Source: Gorsachius magnificus
Lineage: Eukaryota > Chordata > Aves > Pelecaniformes > Ardeidae
NCBI GenBank assembly: GCA_034008185.1
Contig: CM067084.1
Span: 62,386,599-62,450,598, forward strand
Direction of reading: 5' to 3'
DNA length: 64,000 nt
A model generated the notes under the pieces. That model ran no database searches. It was given only the letters and a program-made list of their open reading frames with translations, and had not been told where the DNA came from. Positions 17,545 to 30,200 of the stretch are shown here, one piece after another. Made by a program: the position numbers and the translations under genes. How positions within the stretch are numbered: the first letter of the stretch is position 1; each line of letters begins with the position of its first letter.

Positions 17545-17560
17545 CCCCCCCCCCCCCCCC
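17545..17560 (+). repeat. C16 homopolymer
   Basis: An uninterrupted run of 16 C on the plus strand (G in the STIM2 transcript), about 40 bp before the first copy of the 48-bp direct repeat. Length is error-prone. Confidence 0.9.
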
Positions 17561-17597
17561 ATCCCTACCAGTCTCACTGCAGCTATTGCAAACAAAG

Positions 17598-17645
17598 AAA
17601 ATGTAGGACATAGCTGCGAAAGTGTTACCAAGCATACCTTAAGTA
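17598..17645 (+). repeat. 48-bp exact direct repeat, copy 1
   Basis: Identical over 48 bases to 17808-17855, beginning AAAATGTAGGACATAGCTGC and ending CATACCTTAAGTA. Sequence on both sides diverges at once. The copies are 210 bp apart, start to start. Confidence 0.97.
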
Positions 17646-17807
17646 TTAATCACACTTATTGACCAAGTTATGACTGCAAGTGTGCTTTTAAAAGGCAACA
17701 TGCTATGATTCAACATTCACAACAGCCTACCCTAGAGAAATGGCTTCTAAATATGCTACACAGTAAAATAAGAAAATGTATTTAAGCATAACAGAAACAT
17801 TAATAGA

Positions 17808-17855
17808 AAAATGTAGGACATAGCTGCGAAAGTGTTACCAAGCATACCTTAAGTA
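17808..17855 (+). repeat. 48-bp exact direct repeat, copy 2
   Basis: Second copy of the 17598-17645 unit, perfect over its length. The 162-bp spacer contains a faint partial copy (AAAATGTATTTAAGCATAAC), hinting at an older history of the sequence word. Confidence 0.97.
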
Positions 17856-18223
17856 ATCTACAAATTCTATTGAAAGAAAGACTATTGCAGCTCAACAGAA
17901 AACTGTAGCATTTCTACTGCAAAGTAAACTTTACAATCTCTTCAAAGCCAAGTTTGAATTTCCAAGGAGGCATTTCATTGTAACAGGACTAAATGCAGTG
18001 CTACATAAACAGGTGCAGACAGCTACATATTAGCTTAAGTACCTCCAAGGAGGCGAGGCATGAGGTAGGTCTGATCCAAATCACATTGGAACAGGTTTCT
18101 ATGCAACCGTACCCATGATAACACACACTGCCTCTCTACAGGACTTCCTTGCACAGGCACAGCCGGAGACTAACAGGGTCACAGTGTTTTCAGACAAGAC
18201 CTGGCTCCTACCTATCCTGTTCT

Positions 18224-18250
18224 GGGGGGGGGGGGGGGGGGGGGGGGGGG
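18224..18250 (+). repeat. G27 homopolymer followed by A/C-rich tract
   Basis: A run of 27 G followed at 18251-18300 by A/C-rich low-complexity sequence (AACAAACACACCAACAC type) and A13. The length is likely inexact. It can form a G-quadruplex on the plus strand, which is the template strand for STIM2 transcription. Confidence 0.9.
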
Positions 18251-21200
18251 AACAAACACACCAACACAAAAACACACCACCAAAAAAAAAAAAAACCCAG
18301 ACTGTGTAGACATGCTCAGAGTTGCTTACAAAAACTTCAGGAGGCTGGAAGACACTCTGCCTGGGGATAAATGCGTTAGCAGTTGAATGATAAAATTCAG
18401 CGCAAAAAGAGACCTCTGTTAACAGATCTGCAATAAACTAAGGGAATCAAAGTAGCTTTGGGGGGAAAGGTTTGCTACGCTGATTAGGAAGCTCGAAACA
18501 CTCATTTGAAAGATCAGTGTTCATAACAGACTGTTCTTGCAGAGAGAGATGTAAAACACACGCAGGAGACATCCCAGTATTATGCAAAACAGCGACAGTG
18601 TTTTCCATTTCTGAACCACAGCATCAGGTATTCCTCTGCCCCACAGAATTTTGCCTAACCTGCTGACACTGAAGTATAAACTAGTTTATACAAATGTGAA
18701 CACCAGTTTAAGGACATTTATTATACAAATGATAAGGGCAAAGCCAGAATACTAAGGGAAATTTAAAGGACATTGAACATCATGCTGAGTGTGCGTTTGC
18801 AGACAACAAAATGAAGCAAGAGCTCAGACTATAGCAGAACCTCCCAGCTGCAATTAGAACACCTGGGGTGGACTCCTGAAGTTTAACAAGGTGCCAAGAT
18901 GCACTAAGCAAAGGGAGATCAAGCTTTTGACAGATGTCATCCATATTTTTTTTAACATCTCTTCCATACATAGCTGTACACATCCCTCCCCCCAAAAAAA
19001 AAAAAAATCTAAGTAGTTATCCTTCCAAGACGTAACAATGAAAAGGAAACGAAATTCCGCACATAAATTTGCATTTGTTCAAGAATACAGAAGGGCTATT
19101 CACCTACAGTCATCCTGAGTTTAATGTTAAATTCTGAAAGTGTTTTTTCACCTCACACTTCATGCTCCTAATTTCAAAATTATACATACTTAAAATGGGA
19201 GCACCACACTATTTTGGCATTTAGTTCTGCAGGATTTTCTGTCATGGAATTCTCTGCAATTTTGCCTGAAGTAGTTAGTACTCACTACTGTCCACAATAG
19301 ATTTGAAATTAATTGGTCTCTGGTGCAAACTAGGAAATCATGTTTCTTTCAGTTTTTAATCTCCTAAAGAATTAAAGAACAAAGATATCCACAGACTACT
19401 TTCACCAACTCATCTTTACACAAATTTAAGTCAGCTCTATTTCAGCAGTAATTCAGAAAATAATTTCATGTTGAAAGGTGACATTAAATTTTATTTCTCC
19501 AGTTTCTCCTAAAACAGTAATGCTAATGCATAATATTTTAATTCAGCAAGCTTGTAAAATAGAATTGTGATGTATAGATGCATGTACCATTTTAATTGCT
19601 AAAAGAAAGGAAGCCTAAACAACCAAGAATACGACTAGCAAATTAATTACATAATAAAAATAAGAGTATGAACCGGTTCTCCTTTATAAAACCTTTAATC
19701 ACAGATGAGCACTAAAGGAAGGGTATACTGAAGCACGTTTCTGAACTCACCCCTATAAATTATTTATTTTTAACAGAGTTTACACTTGCCCTCTGTATCT
19801 TCTCCGTTTTTATTTCCTGCCTGTATTCTTCCTTTGACTTCTTTTTTTTCATTTTTAGACTCTACCTCTTCATCTTCTGTCAAAAACCACAGCATGCGCT
19901 CTCAAGATACTATGTTTATTCCACCTCTCTTGGGTTATTTGCATCTTGGATGCAAATTTGACCTCGTGCCCTCAAACAATAGCATCACAGAGCCCATCCA
20001 GGCAGACATGGTCACTTCAAAGGAAGATCCTGGGCTGTCAAACATTCTGCCCCCAACAAACTTACTATAGCTAAAGTGCTATATTGCTATTCATATTCCT
20101 GATCAGATCATACTGGCTACTTTTTCTACTTTAATCGTTGTATAGAAGACAATCATCCTCCCTGTTTTAGGCCACTAAAGCTAGATTCTTTTTGATTCTT
20201 GGCTCCAGAGAACATTTTAAGTCAGGCACTTTTGCATATCACCCCGAGGTTCCAACTTCCTTTGACCATACTGTTAAAAGCCATTCTCTAATCGTTTCAT
20301 GCTTTAAACCTGCAGTCTCTTCCTCTCTGCACAGTGCTTTTTGTCTTTTTATTTTTATGGTGGCTTTATGAGGAGTTTGTTGAGTTGGGGTTTTGTCAAG
20401 TAATTAGGAAATGCACTCATAAAAAAAACCTCAAGCAAATTACCAATATCCAAAGATCCACACAAAGCTGTAAATTCGTGTCATTAGCTTTGTGTGACAT
20501 TAGACAAATGGCAAGATGTTAGTATTACAAAAACATCAACTTCTGCTATTTCTACAGAGAGATTCCTTGAGACAATTACTTGATGTAGGATCTACATATA
20601 GAGGTTCTTTGGAAACAGGAAAAACCTATGTAAATAGTGAACATACGATAAGTCTGTCTTACTGCTGTGCCTCTTCACCATTAAAGCAAATCATGTACAC
20701 GTGGTGCAACAGATGCTTCCTGAGGCAGATAGCCTCCCACAACACATGACTAAAACCTCACGTTAGTAATATGTTCTCCCTTTCACTTACCCTTTTACAG
20801 CCTAACTCTTTAAACCAGTTTAAACAACTGCAATCTTTTTTATGTTAATAATAAAGTAATAATAGCAGGAGTTAGATTTGATAGAGAAATTCATGTTAGC
20901 CTGCCCTATAGTATTTTTTCTGCATCCTTCCTTTTTTCTCCTCTCTGCTGTACCATACTCTCTGGTTTTCACACTGTGATGGCCTACTTTACAGAAATTA
21001 GTAACTGCACAGTAAAGCATACTCTCCTTTAAAGTACAACACAAATTTATTATCCAAGCCATTTTTTTTTTAATTTATGTTTCTTGTTTTGAAGTACATA
21101 ATTCTACACCAAAAATTCAGGGCAAGTATTAGAAAGTTATGTGAATCCTGAATGTGTAAAAAAAAAAAAAAAAAATTCAAACATGTGAGTAGCTATGACA

Positions 21201-24009
21201 AAAGCTCTTTTTCCCCAAAGTGTTTTGTAATGACTATAATTAGAAAAGTATATTCTAGTGAATTTAACAACTTTTTTCATCTTTATAATTCTCTTAAATC
21301 ATACCATCTAGTCTAACCTAGGTAACAGACCAAAGAATAAGGATGCTCAAACTCGACCCTCCTTAGAAGACCAACAAATCTCCCATGCGTTTCAATGACT
21401 AATAAATCCTGTTCTAAAAATTTAGATCAAGTTTCCCCACATCAGTTTCATCAAGGTCAAACACAGGCTTCTTTCCAGGCCACACAAGGTATAGCCAAAA
21501 GACTTTCAGTGTCATGTCAGACAATTTCTGAGGAAATAATGTTTCTTAGAAAAGTTCAAATTTTCTTATATTCTCCACCAAATGATTTTATGTGAGACTT
21601 CATTTTACAGAGGAAAAACAAAACTACAGCATAAAACAGGGCACGAGGAACATTAGGAAAAATAATAGTGTGCAGATGAAGTGTCTGGAATCACTGTTGG
21701 GAGTTCTCAACTGGGTTAGCAAAATAAAATAGTTAAAATAAATAGTTCAACATCTTTAGCTCTGGTTACCTTCCCCTCTCAAAAATAACTTATTTACAAG
21801 AACTTCCTTCCTTGGTGTAAATACGCACTTGTAATTTGTAGCACTGTTTTAGTGCTGCTGTGTCACAGCAGAAAGTTATTGTACATTGTTGCATTTTTCC
21901 TGCCAAATAAAAAGCCAATGAATATCTAACAACATAGACAAGATTCTACTCTTCCAGGAGTCTTGCAAGCAAAAACCATGCAGCATGAACCAGGAAATCC
22001 ATTACCCTGCTGGTAAGTAAAATCCCTGTATTTCATGCAAGCTTTACTTCTAATAAAGTTGGGGTTTTTTTAATTATCAGTCCTCATTCTTAATCAAAAC
22101 AAGCAGCATTACCCACTGTGACAGAAAAAAATCTAGCTTTGAACTAGTGTATAATAGGACATATTTAGTGTATATACAGACCTACTGTAATCAGGTAGCT
22201 ATGTAACTATGCTGTTAAAATGTCAGATCTTTTAAGATTATGGTAAAGGTGCAACAAGAGCGCTACAGTAAGAACATACAGATTACTAGTTGAACTTGCA
22301 ATTAAATTGCATTTCTCATTAATTTCAGGTTTGCTTTCAATGTCTTAGAAGAAAGTACTATGCAAATACATATTCACCAGTGATTTGCATGGAAACTATA
22401 TGTACAAAAAGCTCATTTAGAGGGTTGGTTTTTTTTAAGTATTTCTCAATAATTAAAAATGAGCTAGAAAAAAAAAAGGGCTAAATTTCAGTCATTTTAC
22501 ACACAGGGAGTAGTTTGAATATATAGTTTCACTCATCTCATTACCCCAGCTATAAAAGTAGCCCTCATGAACTGTTCTAATTTCAATCATTTTAACAGGT
22601 TTTAAGAGTAGCTTCTACCACTTGGATTTATCTCCACGTTCCTCTGGAACAGAGAAACTTAAGGTCAGGTATAAAGATGGTCCACTGGAAACTAGGACAG
22701 ATCTTTTAAATACTAATAAGAAGTTGCCAGTGTATAAATATTTCACTATTTTCTTTTCATTTTCTTAACTTTCATCTGTAACAACTGCAGCACAAGCCAA
22801 GAGAATCACACAATGATGGAGCTCCTCAGAAAGCTCACGCTCCATCACTAACGTTTCAGTTTGCAGACTGGATTGTGCGTGTCCCAAACATTAATGGCAA
22901 TAACCAAACATTCTGCGATAACAGAGCCAGACTATTTCCAGGGCCTGAACTACCTTGCCATGACACTCCCTAAGGTACAGAGCAGGTTTTTTTCCTCCAA
23001 AGTTAAAAAGTACATTATTTTATTTTGGATCATTCTCTCTGCTGTACTGTGTTCTGTCAGAAAACTCATATCAACCAAGCATGAATCACTATTGATGCTG
23101 TTTGTACGTAGTCACACAGAGAAGTAAGTAGCATCACATTAAACTCGACAATGATAATTCACAACTTAACTCATTCAGGGAGAACAATCTTTCCCGAGAT
23201 GTTACAAAAAAGGGAAGAAAAATCAGGGCAAGATTCTTCTCCCACTCACCTCCAGTGAGAATGGGCTTCAGAAACACATGGCAATACCCTCATTTTTAGG
23301 GGACAGGAGATGAGGGGACATCTTCACTCCCCTTCCTTTCTCAAGCCTGTACCTGACAACTGCCAGAAAGCAGAAGCAAGAATAATGAAACTCACTGATA
23401 TTTCCATTCCTACCCAGTAATTTTGAGAAACTCAATGGTAAAGGTGAGTAAGTGCAAAGGCAAGTCCTTTATCAGGAGCCTGCCTACCAAACACATTTGA
23501 CCACAACCACAAAAAGCTTCAGGCAGCTCTGAATAACCTTCCCTAGTTCATAGGACTTAATCTACCATTAACTTACAGCAGAAGGTGCTTACTACTTGCC
23601 TGTAAAATGTAAGCAAAAACAAATAAAGTTTTCTAGACTGCTATCCTGTAACAGTGATTGTTTTGCACCATGAAGTGCCTGAGATAGATCTAAGGTAAAA
23701 GGAAAGCCCAGCAATGCCTTAAGCAAGAAAACCTTAGAGCAAAGACACTAAAATACGTCAACTCTTAGTTACCTCATAGCAAGCTAAACCAACACCATTT
23801 GCCCACCTCTTACACTAATCACAAAAATAACAGCTTTTATACATGGTCATATAAAACTTTCCTTTAGGCTAGAACAATGGACAATAATATTCCATTTCAG
23901 ACAATTCTGGAAATTAGACTTTCCTTCCACATTTGGCTGTGGGAAGGGCTGAATTAAGAAAAATAGCAACGACTACTCAAGTGCTGGAACATAAATAGCA
24001 GTTACATAA

Positions 24010-24033
24010 GGGGGGGTGGGGGGTGGAAGGGGG
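24010..24033 (+). repeat. G-rich tract, potential quadruplex, 3' of exon 2
   Basis: G7-T-G6-T-GG-AA-G5 on the plus strand. In the STIM2 pre-mRNA this is a C-rich tract about 42 nt downstream of the exon 2 5' splice site. Confidence 0.85.
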
Positions 24034-24075
24034 ACAGACCTCATGTATGCACAAGTGAAGACTTTTTACTCCTAC

Positions 24076-24206
24076 CTCATCACTTTCATCTACTTCAATA
24101 CCACCATCTTTGTCATCATCCATTTGCTTATGGATCATGCGGAGAGCTTCTAGGCTGAATCGGTCCTCCTCAGTAAAGCATGGTGGGCTGAGTGAACTGC
24201 AGGGAT
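24076..24206 (-). CDS. STIM2: STIM2 exon 2: luminal EF-hand
   Basis: 131 nt, entered in phase 1 and ending on a full GAG codon. The acceptor reads ctactttag and the donor GAG|gtagga. It starts with the split Asp codon of the DPC motif, then SPPCFTEEDRFSLEALR, an alpha helix leading into the canonical EF-hand loop DDDKDGGIEVDE with Asp/Asp/Asp at loop positions 1, 3 and 5 and Glu at 12. This loop binds luminal ER Ca2+, and its release triggers activation. The two Cys before the helix correspond to the conserved luminal cysteines of STIMs. C-rich tracts (sense strand) lie about 42 nt after the donor and about 190 nt before the acceptor. Confidence 0.97.
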
Positions 24207-27200
24207 CTAAAGTAGGGGAGGGGGGAAAAAAAAAAACAGAACAGAAATATTAGCTGCTGTCACTCTAGAATATAAAGCTTCCAAGCAAGAGAAAGGGCTT
24301 AAATTTCTGTATGTGTACATGTACTTCACTGGACATCGCCACCAGATCATAGATGTCAAATTTAACTGTAAAATAATAATTCTTACCAAAAAAGTACGGG
24401 GGGGGGGGGGGGGGGGGGCGGGGAGGGGGAGGGTGTATCAACTCTTTTTGATCCAGGAAGGAAGCCCAAAGAATAGGCTGGAATAGTTTGACTCTTGGAT
24501 TATATTTTTTTTTTCTTTTCCACCCCTGTAACTGCTATCTCCACCTTCTATCTATCTATCATCCACCCTTACTTTAGTAATATATCACTGCGACAACCAA
24601 TAAAGTCATGCATTTGCCAACCTCCTTTCTGAAAGCCTGGGCTAAACAGAGAGCAGTGGAGGAAAAGAGTTGTCATGTCCTACAATCATAGCCCCATAAT
24701 CCGATAACAAAGGGGTGGTAACCACACAAATTCAAAATAGATAGTACTGGTGAATGTAAAATATTCAAGGAGGATTGCAAAAGAAGAAAGCACACCACAA
24801 AAAAAAATTCAACTGATAACACTACATGATATCTCACTCCTGTATGCTCTGATCAAAAACAGTCACTGTAGAGCAGGATTCCAGGTCAAAAATAGTTATG
24901 TTTTCATTTGCATTCATTACTGAAGGCTCAGGATTTGTGCACATCTGATGGCTCTGCTTCCATCACGTCAGATTGTTTTATCCCCGTTCTTTCCCTTCCA
25001 CAAGGCACATGCCAAATGCTCCAAAATTCTACAATGCATGATGATCAACCATCATTAAAGACTGGTCTTTCACAGACCCTGACATTAACTAATAGCTAGT
25101 ATTTCATTAATTCTGATGTACCAAATACCATGAAAGAACATAAGGTGGAGAAGGATACAGAAATAATTTTTTTTTGAAAGTTCAGCTTTAATAAGATAGT
25201 GAATTTCCACTGTAATAGCCATTATAAAAATGCACTGACTATCCCCATGAACTAGTACACTCCATTTTAATCATATCAATTCAAATACAAATTGAGGCAG
25301 CATGAGTAATTTTTGCTTCTTCTAATCTATCAAAGGATTAAGCTTTCTTGTTAATACAGAATTTATTAAAGGCTCATTTATATAAGTAATGAAAAGAGAG
25401 CACATTATAGAAATAGATAGGATCAAGAGTTTGCACAGAGAGATAGATGTATTGTGTTAGCACTTCTGTACCAACTGATGTGGCATGATTCTGCTTTTCT
25501 GTCTTTATTATCATTTTAAAATAAAAAGAATGGATGCTGATAACACTTAGCTTGCCCAAAGCTACAAAGCAGAAGTACGAAGGTAGTAACACCATGGCAT
25601 AGCTGGAATCTCAGACACATTAACAGGACTGATCCCTACAGCTGGAAGTAAGCCAATGCATTCTTACTTTATACACCAGTTTTATTATATTGAAATTAAC
25701 AGTTACCTGTTATCTGTGCCCATGTATCAATAAAAAAACAAAACAAAAACCAAAAAACACCACCATGAAAAAAAGTCAAATACCTCACTGACACTGCCCA
25801 GAACAGAGATGCTGTTTTTAGAACTACTTCATATAAATTAGAAAGACAAATTACTACACATTAAACCAGGCCAGCTACAAACAGTTTTCAGCTTTGGAAT
25901 GCAGCTAATATTTCTTGGAAAAAAGTGAAACCAAGTAATTTTTTTACATTTTTAAAAAAAAATCTACTGTGCACTTTTGTTTCATTAGAAAAGGTTTAAT
26001 TTGCACAATATACAGACTTCAAATTTTTACCTTGCAATGAAAAAAGTACTGTCATTGGGGGGTTTAAGGACTTATCCCCATAATACAGAGTGCTTGGTAC
26101 AGAAAGGCTTCCCTTGCAGTAGTAATGAATCACCTCAAAGTTCTGCTAATAATTAAATTCCAACAGCCATGAACAAAGAATATGACACTACCCAAATACA
26201 ATCACATATCAGAAGAACCATCTTTGTATTGCAAGAATAGATCTATACTATGCTTTAAGTCAGAAGAAAGCACAATTGTCAGAACAGATAAACAGGTCCC
26301 TCAAACACACCCAACCTGTTTAATTTGTAGTTCTATTCTTACACAGAAGAAAATGTCAGATAGTTTTCAGTTTGCAAGCACCCACTCAAACACTTTTCCA
26401 TTTTGTTCCACTGAAAGCCCAGCTTTTCAGACCCAAAGGTTTTCTCCCAGCACACTTTCTCAACACTGAGGTTGATCAGTTTCTTAATGAGAGTACTTAT
26501 TTATCTTAAAGATGCCTTTCTTGGTTATTTAAGCATGAAGGCACTTTAAAGAGCTATGGCTCTTCTTGAGAGAAGTAAACAGGCTGCTTGTGCTTCAAAT
26601 GTCCCATGCGCTGGCTCCAGGAACACTTGATCTCTCTCTTAAGAGACGATAGAGTTCCAATTGCTCCTTTTGGGACTGAGAAACATGGAGTAGGACCACA
26701 TGGACTGCAATAAAAATTAACCCACTCTAAGCAGAATCCAGATTTACCTTCAAGCTTACTTACATATGGTAAATTTAAACATTCACAGACTGACAACACT
26801 TGTCATCCCCCTCTTCAGAGAACAGTCTCAAAACAAAAACAAACTGCAAATCCACAACCTAAAGAATAAGTGAAAAGCATTTCACAAGCATGCCTACGAA
26901 GTCCTACCAAATCCAAAAAACAGCTGATGGAAATTTAACCATCTGCAGCTCTGCCAAAGATTCCAAAATGCAGTGTTTTGCCCCATTTGCACAGCAGAAA
27001 CAATTTGAATTAATACCAGATGAAGTTATGGTTAGGAACTTCTCAAACACCCAGTTAATTAAGATAAAAGCCGAGAGGAAAACTCTCAAGATACAGCAAG
27101 CACCATAAATATAGGCCTCAGGCCTCACAACTAATTATAAGACTAGTTGATAATCTATTTTTCACTTTGAATCCACCCCACTGAAGGCATTTGGGGATTC

Positions 27201-30200
27201 CAAACCTCCTATTGTACTTTAAGAACAAACCGGATTTCACGTCTGGACCAATTTCTCTGTCCCAGACTGGTGTGTTGTCATAAACACACTTAGTCCAAAG
27301 TCGCCATCACGGGCAAGAGCACAGAGGTGATACCAGGAAGTTGCCTCAGTGAGTGAACCTGGTAGCTTAGAATTTGACCCTTCCTTTAACAAACAGCAGA
27401 GAAGAACTAGCAGAGCAAACAAGAGCGACAGGCTTTAGATGAGGTAGACAAGAGGCATACAAGCACACCATATGTCAGTCTAGGCAGGACTTACATCACG
27501 GCCCAGTTTTTAATGTTGCTCAGAAGTGAGGAAGTTTCAGAACTTCTGGTCATGATAAGGAGCAAATTTATTACTAAAAAAATTATATGTCAAATTCATG
27601 GCTCAACAAACTTGGCAGAGGCTTTTGAACCAAACCTTCCTCCTGCCTTGAGTAGCTCAGTAATTGCCTCCTAGATCTGAGGCAAGAAGATAAAGTAGTC
27701 TTCACCAGCCCAAGGAGCTGAGCAAAGCCGTGGGTAGACCAGTCGTATAGGAGACAGTTTGATAATAAATCGAGTACAGAGTTATCCAACCCAGTATACA
27801 GGAAACTTTGTATTTACAGATAAGGGGAAAATAACACTTAGCACTTTTTTTTCCTTCCTTCTTCCCTCCCCTTCTCTCTTTCAATGAGGCTAAAATAAGG
27901 CAAGACTACAAGAAAAACTTCAGTCCAAAATTCTCCTAAACTTTAGAATCACAGCCTTTTCATCCCATTTCCTGAGGGCAACAGGAGTTAAACTTAAGAA
28001 GTGACACTGTCAACACAAGCCAGTAAGGAAAATTAATTACACCTGTATCTTCAAGCATTCATGTCAGCAAAGCCCTTGAAATTTATTTTAGGAATACACC
28101 ATTAGAAATGGTTCCGAAGCAAAAGGGTATATTGCACCTCACAGTCTTTCATCTATCCTGCATTTACTTTTCCTTAAACTGTTGGGACCGTAAAAGACTT
28201 CACACAATGAGAAGGACTGACAGACCAACACATCGCTAATAATCCTGCAGCTATCTCACACGCACCCCCTTTTGCATATGGACAACTGGAGCGTAAAAGC
28301 AATGACTGTGCCAAACCCTGTGACAGAGGGACCCTAGCCAGGTGTTTGCAGTTCCAATCTGGCCTCCAAAGCACCCGAGTCCTTAAGTCTTTTCGGTGCC
28401 TCAAAGACCCTTTTTAAGAAGACAGGGACACAAAGCCTTTATGTTTTTCAGAGGTACCTGGAACCAGATACATACCTCCAAATTTAAAATGTAAAACACC
28501 TTTAAGTTTCCCCATTAGTTCACTCAGAGCAACTTAGCCACTGGGAGTTATTTGGAGAGATTGGCTACTACACATCATTTTTGTTCTGAGGATGTTCAGC
28601 GTTCACCAAGAAGGAAGAGCACCTTTTTACGCTAACATATGGCAGTCCTATGGAAGCTGGCAGTGTTTCCGTGACTGCCTTTTTCTGACGAATGCAGGAG
28701 TGTTCCATGTTCTGCTAGTTTTACGATTCCTCATTCCTAAGAAACCATCTGGAATAAAGGGAAGCCTCACAGAAAAGGCAAGCACTCCACACAAGTGTCA
28801 GCTTCCTAAGCACATACTCTCAGCTTAAAATAACTATGTTTCTGCAAGCGACGATGACAGAAGTAGGATTTCTTTGCATTTTCCAGAGCCAAAGCAGGCA
28901 GCCACAATATCCCCAAGCCCCCACCAACTGCATCTTCACCTAACTAGGATCTCTATTTCCTTACATTTCTTTTGTGCTTTAGTTTTACATTGTACTTTAA
29001 TAAATTACAGTTTCTTCATAAATTCAATATGATTCTGTTCAAAGCAAAAAAACCTGTAAGGGAGCAATGATTTTTAAAGACCTGAGTACAATCTGAGAGT
29101 CAGGTACACAAGGATTATTGAAACTACTGAAAAGCAAGCGTTTTGAAGAATTTCACCAGATGTTCAAAACAGCTATTCACAGTAAAGGCAACAAACATGT
29201 TGCTTTCATCTTAAATCCTTACATAAGGTGTCATTAAAATCTTCAAATGCTTGAAGAGACAGCCTCAGAGCAAGCTTCATTTAATCTTTCAATTAAAAGC
29301 TCCCAAAGCAAATCACTCCTACTCTTAATAATTAAACTCCTCCATATGGCAAGTAGGCTGAGCAGGATATAACAGTTAACTTGACAATGTCATTTGTGAC
29401 ATTTATTTAAATGATTGGAGTGAAAAATAAAGTTCATCATTGCAGCACATCTTTCCACTAAAAACATTTTAAAAAAACAGACAAAATTTTGACAAAAAGG
29501 GCAGAATACATTTATCTTCTAATCACAACAGTGATGTTACTTAAATGAGCTTCCTGAAGAGGAAAATACAGTAACACTGATGACAGCAGGAAAAGGGGTG
29601 CAACAGGAAAGGAGATTCAGGACATTGGTGTCTCCAAAGAATTTTTAAAAGGTAAAGTCTCACATTAGGCTTTTCCACTACTCCATATTAGAAATGCAGG
29701 TAATTTCTGACGTTGTGTTTGTAACTCATGCAATAACAGCAGAAGGGACTCGCAGATGAAACTCTGGACTGCAAAGTCTGGTATCTGAAGCACTTGTTTC
29801 TGAATACGTGTGTAATTGTGTAATGCTTAATGACTGGCAACACTCCAATTAAAAAAAAAAAACCAAACACAAACACCAAAAGCATACACACATACCCCTA
29901 TTTGCAGTTCAGCTCAGTGAAAGCTGCCATAATTCTTTTAAAATCCACTAAACATCCTTCAGTTAAAAAAAAACCCCACACATTTCAAACAACCTTAAAA
30001 TAAATCACTACCACTTCAATATGTATACAAGTGATCTTTGCATGAGAGATCCAAACCTGGTTCTGTCACTACTGAGAAGTGTCCATTTATTCTACTATTT
30101 CAGTATCATCTTCTAATTTATGCAAATCAATTATTTTTTCCCCCTCACATGGAAACTTGATGAGGCAAGAAAGGCTTTGATTTTTCCTTAAATCACAATT

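Larger units (their letters stand above)
14440..24075 (-). other. STIM2: STIM2 intron 2, part adjacent to exon 2
   Basis: Long AT-rich intron. It contains the items listed separately: a C16 run, the 48-bp direct repeat, a G27 run, and a G-rich tract beside the exon 2 donor. The rest is single-copy-looking sequence with short A-runs. I recognise no gene, RNA gene or further transposon. Confidence 0.8.
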
